This document shows positions 26,264 through 35,271 of a stretch of DNA of 64,000 nt, in pieces. Position numbers and translations under genes: made by a program. The notes under the pieces are model-generated. The model had not been told where the DNA came from and ran no database searches. It saw nothing but the letters and a program-made list of their open reading frames with translations. How positions within the stretch are numbered: position 1 is the stretch's first letter; every line of letters begins with the position of its first letter. Location of the stretch: positions 38,620 to 102,619 of the forward strand of contig JASMDX010000074.1 of the NCBI GenBank assembly GCA_030752605.1, written 5' to 3'. The DNA comes from GCA-2731375 sp002731375 (GTDB lineage: Bacteria; Pseudomonadota; Alphaproteobacteria; GCA-2731375).

Positions 26264-27445
26264 TTACATGCCGAGGACCCGTTTGGCCATGATGTTGCGC
26301 TGGATCTCGTTCGAGCCGCTGTAGATCGATGCTGCCCTGAAGTGCAGATATTTCGCTACCGATGATACACCCGCCGCCGGCGCGATGGGCGTTACGTTGT
26401 TACCGGGCTTGCGCGCCTCGAGCTGACTCGGCACGGCATAATATCGCAGGGCCTCTACCGTAAGTTCCGTTATGTGCTGATTGGTTTCCGAGCCCATGAC
26501 TTTCATGATGGAGGAGGCATGGCCGGGCCGTCCCTGGCGGGTGATATCGGCGATGATCCGGTGCTCGGTATATTCAGCCGCCTGCTGTTTGATTTCCGCC
26601 GCCGCGATTTTGTTGGCGAACAACGGATCGTCCGATGCATCAGCTGCAACGGCACGCAACTGCGCCAGTGATGCGGCAACCATGGCCGCGAAGGCGCTGC
26701 CGCCGCGTTCGAACTCCAACAAATATTTGGCCACAGTCCAACCATCGTTTTCTTCGCCGACGCGGCAGGATTTAGCTACGCGGACGTCATCGAAAAATAC
26801 CTGATTAAAGCTGTGATCGCCGGCGATGTTGATGATCGGTTTGACGGTGATGCCCGGCGTCGTCATGGGGAACAACAGAAAACTGATGCCTTTCTGGCGT
26901 TTCTCCATATCCGCCGTGCGCACCAGGCAAAAGATCATGTTGGCGTTGTGTGCGCCCGTGGTCCAGATCTTGGTGCCGTTGATTACGTAGTCATCGCCGT
27001 CCGAGACCGCCCTGGTCCGCAACGAGGCCAGATCCGAGCCCGAGCCCGGCTCTGAATAGCCTTGGCACCAGATATCCTCCGCCGAGAGAATACGGGGCAG
27101 AAAATAGTTTTTCTGTTCCTCGGTGCCAAAGCGCATCACCACCGGGCCGACCATGGAAATACCCATGGAGAAATAGGCCGGGGTGCCGGCCTTGGCCGCT
27201 TCGGTGTCATAGATATAGCGCTGCATAGGCGTCCAGGCGCAGCCGCCATGTTCCGCCGGCCAGGAGCGTGCGGCCCAGCCCCTTTTATATAACGCCTGAT
27301 ACCAGCGCTGGGAGATGGTGAAATCCGCGAACGAGCTGGCGTTCAGGCGCCCCGCCTCGCGCATTTCGTCGCTCAGGTTCTCTGCGATAAAATCCCGCAC
27401 TTCTTCTTGAAAGGCCGCATCTGCCGCCGACATATTTAGATCCAT
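26264..27445 (-). CDS. Acyl-CoA dehydrogenase family protein
   Basis: FAD-dependent acyl-CoA dehydrogenase of 393 aa. The three-domain layout is seen: N-terminal helices, the middle beta domain with CQGYSEPGSGSDLASLRTRA and NGTKIWTTGAHNANMIFCLVRT, and the C-terminal helices ending YSGSNEIQRNIMAKRVLG. The ATG at 27445 is chosen over an upstream in-frame start. SEPGSGSDLA-type members are often in terpenoid or steroid side-chain catabolism. No electron-transfer flavoprotein gene adjoins it. Confidence 0.9.
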   Translation of the reverse strand: MDLNMSAADAAFQEEVRDFIAENLSDEMREAGRLNASSFADFTISQRWYQALYKRGWAARSWPAEHGGCAWTPMQRYIYDTEAAKAGTPAYFSMGISMVGPVVMRFGTEEQKNYFLPRILSAEDIWCQGYSEPGSGSDLASLRTRAVSDGDDYVINGTKIWTTGAHNANMIFCLVRTADMEKRQKGISFLLFPMTTPGITVKPIINIAGDHSFNQVFFDDVRVAKSCRVGEENDGWTVAKYLLEFERGGSAFAAMVAASLAQLRAVAADASDDPLFANKIAAAEIKQQAAEYTEHRIIADITRQGRPGHASSIMKVMGSETNQHITELTVEALRYYAVPSQLEARKPGNNVTPIAPAAGVSSVAKYLHFRAASIYSGSNEIQRNIMAKRVLGM

Positions 27446-27522
27446 CGTTCCGATACCCCTTACTGACGCCGCTATTTGCTGGGTTTGCACTATAACCCGG
27501 AATCAGCAATGCGGGCCGTGGT

Positions 27523-28266
27523 TCAGAAATTCAAAGGCGACGGAGGCATGGCGGCGGCGCCATTGGTCATGGTGTCTTCATCGATCTCCATATAGGGAGA
27601 GTGGTTGCCTGCTGCCTCGACTGAGTTCACCTCCTTTGGCGCGGCGCCCAGAAAAGCAAAGGCGCCGGGATAATGTTGCAGGATATAAGAAAAATCCTCC
27701 GACCCCATGCGCGGGTGGGCATCGCGGGCAAAGGCGCCCTGGCCGAAATTCCTGCTCACGGCTGTTTCCTCCAGGTCGACGAAAGCGCCATCGTTGATCG
27801 TGGGCGGATAGCCCTTGGCGCCCTTGTAGCCCTCCCCGCCCGGTTGAAACATGAACTCGACGTTGCCCTTTAGGCGTGCCCGGTGGCTGCATAATAGATG
27901 CGCGGCGGTGGCCAGCATGGCGGTATGGGCGTCATGGCCGCAACTATACATGCGGCCATCAACCTTGGAGGCGAAGTCCAGGCCGGTTTCTTTGCTCATG
28001 GGCAGGGCATCCTTATCGCCGCACAGCAATATTGTCGGCCCCGAGCTCTAACCGGGCGCTCCGCCGCGCAGGGTCGCCATGATACCGGAGGTCTGCTTGC
28101 TCTCTATGATTTCCAGATCAAGGCCGGCGATGGCCGCCATCACCACCGACTTGGTCTCGCGTAGATCGTTGCCCAATTCGGGCTGCTGGTGGATGCGCCG
28201 GCGCATGGCGACGGTTTGCACCTGCATCTGCCGAGCCTCGGCTAAAAGATCAATGTTCGTGTCCAT
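27523..28266 (-). pseudogene. M20 family amidohydrolase, nonsense codon plus internal deletion
   Basis: The minus strand from 28266 reads the N-terminus of an M20 metallo-amidohydrolase (MRRRIHQQPELG...IMATLRGGAPG), then TAG at 28048-28050, then in frame TILLCGDKDALPMSKETGLDF and YSCGHDAHTAMLATAAHLL. After FMFQPGGEGYKGA the sequence jumps to KGYPPTINDGAFVD and the C-terminal GSEDFSYILQHYPGAFAFLG. About 150 residues of the dimerisation domain are missing: 240 codons remain against a usual 380-400. The metal-site histidines and the PGGEG segment remain, but the gene cannot give a normal enzyme. Confidence 0.87.
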
Positions 28267-28370
28267 GCCGCGTATCCGTTGTTTTGTCCCCGGTGGGGCC
28301 GAGTATAGATGATGTTGACCCTATCGGCCGGCTTTGCCTATCGTGGCCGCGAAAACATATGGAGCAGCGG

Positions 28371-29315
28371 ATGGTAAGCGAAATGGAATTTGGGCTGGAT
28401 GTTGGCGTCTATGGCCGGTTGGCTGTGCCCCATGAGGTTCTGAAACTTGCCCTGCTGGCCGAGAGCGAGGGTTTTCATTCTGTCTGGCTGGCCGATCACG
28501 TGGTCTTTCCGGCCAAGGTTGCCTCGAACTATCCTTATAGCGTGGACGGTAGTTTTCCAGTGCCCCTCGATGAACCGCTGCTTGAACCCATCGCCACCAT
28601 GGGTGTTCTGGTAGGCTCCACTAATAGAGTGAAAATCGGCACGGCGGTTTTGGTAATGCCCCACCGCAATCCCATTCTGCTGGCTCGCATGCTGACCACG
28701 CTGGACGTATTTTCCAATGGCCGCATCGTCTTGGGCGCCGGCGTCGGCTGGATGGCGGAGGAATTCGCCGCCCTGGACGCGTTCGATTTCGCCAGGCGCG
28801 GCAAGGTCACGGACGAGTATCTGGAGATTTTTAAGGCCATCTGTGCGGGTGGCGAGGTGGCCTACCAGGGCGAGACCTATCGCTTCGATCCGGTGCATTC
28901 CTATCCGGCTTCGGTACAGCGACCGCACCCGCCGATCCTGGTTGGCGGTACCTCGAAGGTGGCCTTGCGCCGTGTGGTGCGACTGGCCGATGGCTGGCTG
29001 TCGGTTGGCCTACGCATTGAAGCGCTGGGCGAGCATCTCTCGGTGCTTCGCAGGCTCTGCCAGGACGCAGCGCGTTCATTTGACGGTCTGCACCTGCATC
29101 ACAAGCTCTTCATCAATATTGGTGACGCGGTGGCGGCCAAGGATGGTGGGCGGGAGCCGGGCACCGGATCGATTGGCCAGATCATCGACGACTTTAAGCG
29201 CATTCGCGATCTGGGCTATCAGGGCTTCATCATCCGCTATCGCGGCGAGGAACCTGGGGAGCAACAGCGGCAGATTGCCCGTTTCGCCGCCGAGATTGCG
29301 CCGAGAATCGCCTAA
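28371..29315 (+). CDS. LLM class (luciferase-like) flavin/F420-dependent oxidoreductase
   Basis: TIM-barrel oxidoreductase of the bacterial luciferase superfamily, 314 aa. Features are WLADHVVFP near residue 33, the GTAVLVMPHRNPILLARMLTTLDVFSNGRI-type core near 85-115 and LGAGVGWMAEEF. The ATG at 28371 has GGAG six bases upstream. This branch is usually annotated as F420-dependent; whether the organism makes F420 cannot be seen here. It is convergent with the TauE gene, overlapping by 4 bases. Confidence 0.87.
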   Translation: MVSEMEFGLDVGVYGRLAVPHEVLKLALLAESEGFHSVWLADHVVFPAKVASNYPYSVDGSFPVPLDEPLLEPIATMGVLVGSTNRVKIGTAVLVMPHRNPILLARMLTTLDVFSNGRIVLGAGVGWMAEEFAALDAFDFARRGKVTDEYLEIFKAICAGGEVAYQGETYRFDPVHSYPASVQRPHPPILVGGTSKVALRRVVRLADGWLSVGLRIEALGEHLSVLRRLCQDAARSFDGLHLHHKLFINIGDAVAAKDGGREPGTGSIGQIIDDFKRIRDLGYQGFIIRYRGEEPGEQQRQIARFAAEIAPRIA

Positions 29316-30058
29316 CCGCCCAGGGCCCGGAATATGATGTAGGTGCCTAATACCAGTAGGGCGATGAAAAAGGTCCGACGAAACAGTTGTTCGGACAAAT
29401 TTTGCCGTAGCCGTTGGCCCGCGATCATACCGATGATCGCCGGCGGTACGGCGGCGGCGGACAGGCCAGCCAATTCCGCCGTAACAAAGGCATTGCGCTG
29501 CAAGGCCACCGCCAAGGCCAAGGTGGAGAGGGTGAACAATATTCCCATGGCCTGGATCAACATGTCGCGGGGCAGGCCGATGGCTTGCAGAAACATCACG
29601 CCCGGCACCACGAACGAGCCGGTCATGCCCGTCAAGACGCCGTTGACGGTGCCAAGCACGGGGCCGAGCCAGGCTGCCTGGTGTTGTGTCAGGCTGAAAC
29701 GTAAGCCCGCCAGATTTGCCACCCCATAGATAACCAGCAACAGGCCCAACAGCGCCGACAGTAGTGACAGATCCACCTGCCGCAAAGCGATGGCGCCGAT
29801 CCAGACCGTGCCTGTGGCCAATAGCAGGAACGGCCAGATCCGCTGCAGGATGGCGGCGCCCTGGCCGCCCACCACTGCTTGCCAGAGGTTGGTGATAAAT
29901 GACGGCACCAGCAAAAGTGCCATGGCGCTAGGCAAGTCAAGCGTCACCGTCAATAGCGCCAGACTGACCGTGGGCAGACCCAGGCCGATGACGCCCTTGA
30001 CCATGCCGGCGATCAGGAATGTTCCGCCAATGGCGGTAAGGGCGAAAAGGTCAGGCAT
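29312..30058 (-). CDS. Sulfite exporter TauE/SafE family permease
   Basis: Integral membrane protein of 248 aa with about eight hydrophobic segments and the two related halves typical of the TSUP family: GMVKGVIGLGLPTVS near the start and GMTGSFVVPGVMFLQAIGL in the second half. Family members export sulfite, sulfoacetate or other organic anions. No sulfonate catabolic gene is adjacent, so the substrate is open. It lies 19 bases after the M19 gene on the same strand. Confidence 0.87.
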   Translation of the reverse strand: MPDLFALTAIGGTFLIAGMVKGVIGLGLPTVSLALLTVTLDLPSAMALLLVPSFITNLWQAVVGGQGAAILQRIWPFLLLATGTVWIGAIALRQVDLSLLSALLGLLLVIYGVANLAGLRFSLTQHQAAWLGPVLGTVNGVLTGMTGSFVVPGVMFLQAIGLPRDMLIQAMGILFTLSTLALAVALQRNAFVTAELAGLSAAAVPPAIIGMIAGQRLRQNLSEQLFRRTFFIALLVLGTYIIFRALGG

Positions 30059-30077
30059 TTTTTCGTGTGATCGTCAC

Positions 30078-31085
30078 TCAACCACCCCAGACCTCACCGA
30101 ACACCTTGGCGAAGTTGGCGCCCAGATAGGCAGTGATATCCGCTTCTGCCCAGCCCCGTTCAAGTAAGGCGGCGGTGATGTTGGGTAGTTTGGCGTGGTT
30201 GTTGGCGCCTTCGGCATAGCGGGCCGGAATGTCATGGCCAAAACAGTCGCCGTAATCGGATATGCCGGACCATAGGCGCCGGTTTAAGGCGATCTGGGCG
30301 GTACGGCGCAGGTCGTTGGAGACCGGGATATCGGTGCCGAAGCCCATGTGTTCGATGCCAACCAGTTCGGTGATGTATTCCAGGTGACCGATGAAATCGT
30401 CGATGCCGGGACGGCGGTTGCGGTCGCCGTTCCACAGCATGGGGCCATAGACGCTGACCCCGATGACGCCGCCGCTGTCAGCGACCGCGCGCAGGATATC
30501 ATCGTCCTTGTTGCGCGGCAGGGGCGTCAGGGCGCGCGCATCCACATGGGTGGCCAGAACGGGTTGCGTGGATAGCTCCAGGATATCGCGGGCGGTATGA
30601 TCGCCCACGTGGCTGATGTCGATGGCGATGCCCAATTCGTTCAAAACGCGCACTGCGTCACGGCCCAGTATGCTGAGGCCCGCGTCCTCGGTTTCCAGAT
30701 TACCATCGCCCATGAAGTTGCGGTAATTGTAGGTCGGCTGCATCACCCGGACGCCCAGTTGATGAAACAGGTATATCCGGTCCAGATCGTCGGCTACCGG
30801 GCGCATGTTCTGCCAACCCATGATTAGACCGATTTTGCCGGCATCCTTGGCCGCTGCCAGATCGGCGGCTTGGCGGATCGGCGCCCATTCGCTGTCTGGC
30901 GCCGACATATACGCCAGCCAGCCGGCGATTTGTTCGCAGCTTTCGACAAAATCCGCCTCGAAATGTCCGATCGTTACATTCAGGGCATTAACGCCGCCCG
31001 TTCGCAAATCACCCGTATAGCCGTCGCTATGATAAGACAGGCCGTCGATGACCAAGGCCTTCTCTTGCAGTTCCGCCGCCGTCAT
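30078..31085 (-). CDS. Membrane dipeptidase family (M19) metallohydrolase
   Basis: Amidohydrolase-fold protein of 335 aa. Metal-site elements are the N-terminal HxD (YHSD, near residue 21), DISHVGDHT, ATHVDA and FGTDIP. The bridging glutamate of renal dipeptidase (GVEGG) is replaced by glutamine in LIMGWQNMRP, as in a divergent bacterial subgroup, so the substrate may not be a dipeptide. The first in-frame start is a TTG two codons earlier; the ATG at 31085 is preferred. It is divergent from the MaoC gene and in line with TauE. Confidence 0.86.
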   Translation of the reverse strand: MTAAELQEKALVIDGLSYHSDGYTGDLRTGGVNALNVTIGHFEADFVESCEQIAGWLAYMSAPDSEWAPIRQAADLAAAKDAGKIGLIMGWQNMRPVADDLDRIYLFHQLGVRVMQPTYNYRNFMGDGNLETEDAGLSILGRDAVRVLNELGIAIDISHVGDHTARDILELSTQPVLATHVDARALTPLPRNKDDDILRAVADSGGVIGVSVYGPMLWNGDRNRRPGIDDFIGHLEYITELVGIEHMGFGTDIPVSNDLRRTAQIALNRRLWSGISDYGDCFGHDIPARYAEGANNHAKLPNITAALLERGWAEADITAYLGANFAKVFGEVWGG

Positions 31086-31151
31086 GCTCAATACCCTTCA
31101 CGACCTCAATCATTGCGAATTTATAGCAGATGCCATTGGAAGGAAAAACTC

Positions 31152-31646
31152 ATGCGCGGCGAACCGGATATTGACGAGAGCTTTGACCCCGCCAAACATG
31201 CCATGAGCGAGACGCATTATTTCGAGGACGTGTCGGTAGGCGATAAATTCCCCATCCCCTCGCGCACCATCGCGGATGCCAATTTTGCGGCCTTCCAATT
31301 GGCTTCGGGCGACAATCATCCAATCCACTATGATCTGCCGTATTGCCAGGCGCGTGGGCACGAAAATCTGTTGGCCCATGGTTTTCAGGCCTTGATCCAG
31401 ACCGCGCCGGGGGCGGGCATGCTGCCGCATTATTTTGGCGATGCCCTAATCGCCTTCATTGAACAATCCTCCAAGTTCCTGAAACCGCTCTACGCCGGCG
31501 ATACGGTCTATCCCATGCTGGAAGTCGTCGCCCTGGAGCCGGGCCACAGCACGGGCGTGGTGGTTTTGCGCTCCACCCTGCACAATCAACGCCGGGAGCT
31601 GATCCTGGAAGGCGAGCAGAAATTGCTGGTAAAGAAACGCGGCTGA
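31152..31646 (+). CDS. MaoC family dehydratase
   Basis: Hot-dog-fold protein of 164 aa, likely an enoyl-CoA hydratase or acyl-CoA dehydratase. The hydratase-2 motif is present as FAAFQLASGDNHPIHYD (catalytic D and H), and AHGFQALIQT follows. The ATG at 31152 has AAGGAAA upstream. It overlaps nothing and precedes the HD-domain gene by 2 bases, so the two are cotranscribed. Confidence 0.88.
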   Translation: MRGEPDIDESFDPAKHAMSETHYFEDVSVGDKFPIPSRTIADANFAAFQLASGDNHPIHYDLPYCQARGHENLLAHGFQALIQTAPGAGMLPHYFGDALIAFIEQSSKFLKPLYAGDTVYPMLEVVALEPGHSTGVVVLRSTLHNQRRELILEGEQKLLVKKRG

Positions 31647-31648
31647 AA

Positions 31649-32203
31649 ATGCTGACAGAACGTTTTGATAGCGCCTTTCGTTACGCTCACGATCTGCACC
31701 GCGCGCAGACCCGCAAGATTGCGTCGATCCCCTATATTTCCCATTTGATGACCGTGGCATCGTTGGTCATCGAGCATGGCGGCGACGAGGATCAGGCGAT
31801 CGCCGGTTTGCTGCATGACGCGGTTGAGGACCAGGGCGGCATTAAAACTCTGGCGGAGATCCGGGCCGTGTTCGGCGATGGCATCGCCGATATGGTGGCC
31901 GACTGTACCGACAGCTGGGATGAACCGCGCCTGCCATGGCGCCTGCGCAAAGAAAACTATATCGCGGCTCTGCCAAACAAGCCGGAACGCTCATTGTTGG
32001 TCGTTCTTGCCGACAAGACCCATAATGCGGAAAGCATTCTTGCCGACTACCGCTTGTTGGGGGAGTCTGTCTGGGATCGTTTCAACGGCGGCCCGCTGGG
32101 GACCCGCTGGTACTACCGCACGATGGCCGATGCGTTTCCAGCCACGCTGCCGCAAAAGTTACTGAGCCGCCTATCGCGGGCAGTTGAGGCGTTCTCGCCT
32201 TGA
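31649..32203 (+). CDS. HD domain phosphohydrolase
   Basis: A 184-aa metal-dependent hydrolase resembling the N-terminal (p)ppGpp hydrolase domain of RelA/SpoT. The HD motif is in AGLLHDAVEDQGG, with an upstream YISHLMTVA histidine and a distal LADKTHNAESIL. No synthetase or regulatory domain is present, so it is a stand-alone form (compare MESH1). The true substrate is unknown. It is convergent with the methyltransferase hybrid gene. Confidence 0.86.
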   Translation: MLTERFDSAFRYAHDLHRAQTRKIASIPYISHLMTVASLVIEHGGDEDQAIAGLLHDAVEDQGGIKTLAEIRAVFGDGIADMVADCTDSWDEPRLPWRLRKENYIAALPNKPERSLLVVLADKTHNAESILADYRLLGESVWDRFNGGPLGTRWYYRTMADAFPATLPQKLLSRLSRAVEAFSP

Positions 32204-32207
32204 ACAA

Positions 32208-33548
32208 CTATCCCACCTTGGTACCCACGGCGCAGTGTAGCCAGCGGGCCAGCAGGATGGAATTGTCGGCGATGGCCTGGGCCTTGGCGGCGTGCCATTC
32301 GGCTGTCTCGGCATCGTCCAGCATGGAAAACAGATACGGCTCGTAATATTTCCAGGTATAGCCCTCGGGATCGGAGACGGTCATGGTGGTGGGGAACAGT
32401 TTCAGGTTGGTCAGACCGCTTTGCCCGAAACGGCGGTACAGCGAGGCATCGGCGCAGCCGCCAATCCCTACCGACGGCACGGGTGCTTCGACCTTTTCCT
32501 TGATGGTGGCCGATACAGGCAGGTTCCACAGGCTGCGCATATCCACGGCCCGAACCATGACCCCGACCCGGCCGCCCGGTTTGGCGACGCGGATCAGTTC
32601 GGCCAGCATCTTGTCGGCGTTGCATTCCTCCATCACTGTGTGGGACATCACTACATCGAAGCTGTTGTCGGCAAATTGCAGTTCCTCGGCATTACCAGGG
32701 CCGAAGCTGATGATTTCGCTTAACCCCTCCGCCTTGGCTATGACGGCGGCCTCGCGCAGGAAATATCCGTTCACATCCACCGCTGTGATCGGGTTGGCGC
32801 CTTCCGTCTTGCGAGCCAGCCAACGGTCCAGGGAACCGGGGCCACAGCCCACGTCCAGCACAGTCTCGCCGGGCTGAATGCCGATCTCTTTAACATGCAT
32901 CTCGACACCGCGCAGATAGCCTGGGTCCGTGCCCCGGCCATCGATAAAGGCAACCCCACCCAGATGGCGTCCGCCCAGCGAGATGACGCAATAATGTTGC
33001 GCCAAACGCTCGACAATAGGCTCCCACTGCGAGGCGGACAGCAACATGGGCAATAGCACCAGGGCCGGGCCGCCGCCGTTGATAGGGCCGGCGATACGAT
33101 AGCTAATACCGGCAACCTCGCCGGTGCGCTGATCGGTATTTGGCCGCGAAGCCGGCGCCCGCGCCTCGGCCCGTTTCAGAAAATCGAGCCATCTTGGCAC
33201 GATCTCCGCGCCGCGATCACCAGCCACGTCGGACCAGGTCAGGACCGTGTAATCCTTGAAGCAATAGCTCTCCGCATTAGGCAGGGACGGCATCGAGGCT
33301 GCCATGGCATCGACCCCGGCACCGCCGTCGCCGTACATCAACAGCAGACGGTCTTCGACGGGCATAACAATTTCGGCCTGCAAACGATTAAGGCCGCTCA
33401 AGGCCAGGGAGGCAAATAGTTCCGGCCGTGCGGCGATGATCGAATCTAACTCGGCAGTGTTCTGCACCCCGAAATGGGCCCGCTCCAGGCCCAGATGATC
33501 AAACAGCGCATACAGCCGCTGGTTGGCACTCAGCGCGTCCCCGCTCAT
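32208..33548 (-). CDS. Methyltransferase with N-terminal alpha/beta-hydrolase-like region
   Basis: A 446-aa protein. About residues 1-130 have no recognised domain. About 140-200 look like the first strands of an alpha/beta hydrolase (GPALVLLPMLLSASQWEPIV and YCVISLGGRHLGG) without the nucleophile elbow or the rest of the fold. About 215-330 is a class I SAM methyltransferase (TVLDVGCGPGSLD, TAVDVNGYF, FDVVMSHTVMEE). The C-terminus is unassigned. The gap to the VOC gene upstream is 2 bases, so the pair is coupled. The methyl acceptor is unknown. Confidence 0.75.
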   Translation of the reverse strand: MSGDALSANQRLYALFDHLGLERAHFGVQNTAELDSIIAARPELFASLALSGLNRLQAEIVMPVEDRLLLMYGDGGAGVDAMAASMPSLPNAESYCFKDYTVLTWSDVAGDRGAEIVPRWLDFLKRAEARAPASRPNTDQRTGEVAGISYRIAGPINGGGPALVLLPMLLSASQWEPIVERLAQHYCVISLGGRHLGGVAFIDGRGTDPGYLRGVEMHVKEIGIQPGETVLDVGCGPGSLDRWLARKTEGANPITAVDVNGYFLREAAVIAKAEGLSEIISFGPGNAEELQFADNSFDVVMSHTVMEECNADKMLAELIRVAKPGGRVGVMVRAVDMRSLWNLPVSATIKEKVEAPVPSVGIGGCADASLYRRFGQSGLTNLKLFPTTMTVSDPEGYTWKYYEPYLFSMLDDAETAEWHAAKAQAIADNSILLARWLHCAVGTKVG

Positions 33549-33550
33549 GG

Positions 33551-34321
33551 CTAGACCAAGTTGACCCGCACACCGCACAGCATGATCTGACTGTCCCCTC
33601 GGCGCAGTGCCATCTTGTCGGCCATGGCCAGGATATTGGCCCGGTTGGCGGGCATGACATCAATGGCGCCAATGCCCACGCCGCGCCCGTCCGTGTCGGC
33701 GGCAAAGCGGATATGGGCATTGTCCAGTTTGACCGCCGGCAGGCCGTTGATGCTCTCGACGGCCAGGTCCAGAACCTCGCCCCAGCGCTTGGCCAGGGCA
33801 TCCGGATCATCAGACTGAATTTCCACTGCCACCAGTGCCTCGGTGTTCTGGGTCTGCACGAAGTCCTGCCAATTCGGGCCGGCCCATTTCCAGCGCGACA
33901 GCTTTTCCGCCGGGTTGCCTTCCGGGCCCATGTCGTCGATGGACAGAATGGCGCCCGGCACGTCGGCGGGATGGAAATGGGTAGCGTGGGCATCGTCGTC
34001 GTCATGGCGCCAGATGGCGTGTATGCCAAGGGCCTCGATACGTTCCCGATGGGCCAGGGCGTCATCACATTCCGTGATGATCATATAACCGCCGTCTCCT
34101 CCGCGCCGTTCCAGGTAGCGTCCGGCGGTGGTGCCTTCTTTGAAGGGAGCGACAACCTCGATCAAGTCACCGCCAATGGGCAGAAGAGCATTGTGCAGAC
34201 CGAATTCAGCCACATTGGGATCGTTGTAGCAAACCGCCAGGCCCAGGGTGGCGCCGATATCGATCACCGCTGTTTCCAAATCCTCGGCCACGAAAACAAA
34301 CTGCCGAAAACGCATCTTCAA
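33551..34321 (-). CDS. VOC family (glyoxalase-like) protein
   Basis: A 256-aa protein beginning FRQFVFVAEDLETAVIDIGATLGL, the vicinal-oxygen-chelate pattern, with a second repeat from about residue 150 (ALVAVEIQSDDPDALAKRWGEVL). Metal ligands are not certain. It sits between folD and the methyltransferase hybrid and is likely cotranscribed with both. The substrate is unknown. Confidence 0.8.
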   Translation of the reverse strand: MKMRFRQFVFVAEDLETAVIDIGATLGLAVCYNDPNVAEFGLHNALLPIGGDLIEVVAPFKEGTTAGRYLERRGGDGGYMIITECDDALAHRERIEALGIHAIWRHDDDDAHATHFHPADVPGAILSIDDMGPEGNPAEKLSRWKWAGPNWQDFVQTQNTEALVAVEIQSDDPDALAKRWGEVLDLAVESINGLPAVKLDNAHIRFAADTDGRGVGIGAIDVMPANRANILAMADKMALRRGDSQIMLCGVRVNLV

Positions 34322-34339
34322 CCTCCAACTTCACCTAAT

Positions 34340-35233
34340 TCATGCCGCGGGGCCGGTATCTATGCCAGCGGCCCAGCAGGCCGCCGTCACCGTGTTGACC
34401 ATCAGACAGGCGATGGTCATGGGTCCGACGCCTCCCGGCACCGGGGTAATGGCGCCGGCGATCTCTTTCGCCGCATCGAAATCCACATCGCCGGTCAAAC
34501 GCGTCTTGCCCCCTCCGGCGTCAATCCTGTTCATGCCCACATCTATCACCACGGCGCCCGGCTTGATGCAATCGCCGCCCAGTATTTCCGGCACGCCCAC
34601 GGCGGCGACCAGAATATCAGCCTCCTGGCAGATGGCCGGCAGGTCCTGGGTCCGTGAATGCGCGATGGTCACCGTGCAATGTTCCGCCAACAGCAGCTGC
34701 GCCATGGGCTTGCCCACCAGATTGGAGCGGCCGACCATGACCGCGCGCTTGCCGCTCATCCCGCCCTGGCCGAATTGGTCCGCCAGCAGCATGGAACAGC
34801 CCAACGGGGTGCAGGGCACCAGGGCGCTTTGCCCGCTGGCCAGACGCCCGGCATTGATTGGGTGCAGGCCGTCTACGTCCTTGTTGGGATCGATGGCCAG
34901 GATAATGGCGCCTTCGTCAATATGCTTTGGCAGGGGCAGCTGTACCAGGATGCCATGCACGGCGGGGTCTTCATTCAAGTTTGCGACCACGTCGAGCAAT
35001 TGACCCTGGGTCGTTTCTTCGGCCAGGCGAATGGTGTCCGAGAGGAAGCCCATTTCCACTGCGATCTTGCCCTTGTTGCGGACATAGACCTGGCTGGCCG
35101 GATCCTCGCCCACGATCACCACGGTTAGGCCTGGCACCAGGCTGTGGTCCGCTTTCAACTGTCCGCTTTGCAGGGCCACCATGCCACGCAGGCCCACGGC
35201 AAAGGCCTTGCCGTCAATAATATCCGCCGTCAT
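34340..35233 (-). CDS. folD: Bifunctional methylenetetrahydrofolate dehydrogenase/cyclohydrolase
   Basis: Interconverts methylene-, methenyl- and formyl-tetrahydrofolate with NADP. The catalytic Lys is in YVRNKGKIAVEMGF, the signature PLPKHID is near residue 105, and VMVGRSNLVGKPMAQLLL and PGGVGPMTIACLM are present. At 297 aa it is full length. It is placed within a catabolic, methyltransferase-rich operon, which could make it an accessory one-carbon enzyme, but it may also be the only copy. Confidence 0.95.
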   Translation of the reverse strand: MTADIIDGKAFAVGLRGMVALQSGQLKADHSLVPGLTVVIVGEDPASQVYVRNKGKIAVEMGFLSDTIRLAEETTQGQLLDVVANLNEDPAVHGILVQLPLPKHIDEGAIILAIDPNKDVDGLHPINAGRLASGQSALVPCTPLGCSMLLADQFGQGGMSGKRAVMVGRSNLVGKPMAQLLLAEHCTVTIAHSRTQDLPAICQEADILVAAVGVPEILGGDCIKPGAVVIDVGMNRIDAGGGKTRLTGDVDFDAAKEIAGAITPVPGGVGPMTIACLMVNTVTAACWAAGIDTGPAA

Positions 35234-35271
35234 TTGATGCTAGTCCGTCTACTAGAGGAGTGGGTTACCGA

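Noticed and set aside
28048..28050. TAG in the M20 gene as a recoded codon (pyrrolysine)
   Set aside because: The gene also lacks the central dimerisation domain, and no pyrrolysine genes are visible; nonsense in a decaying gene is simpler.
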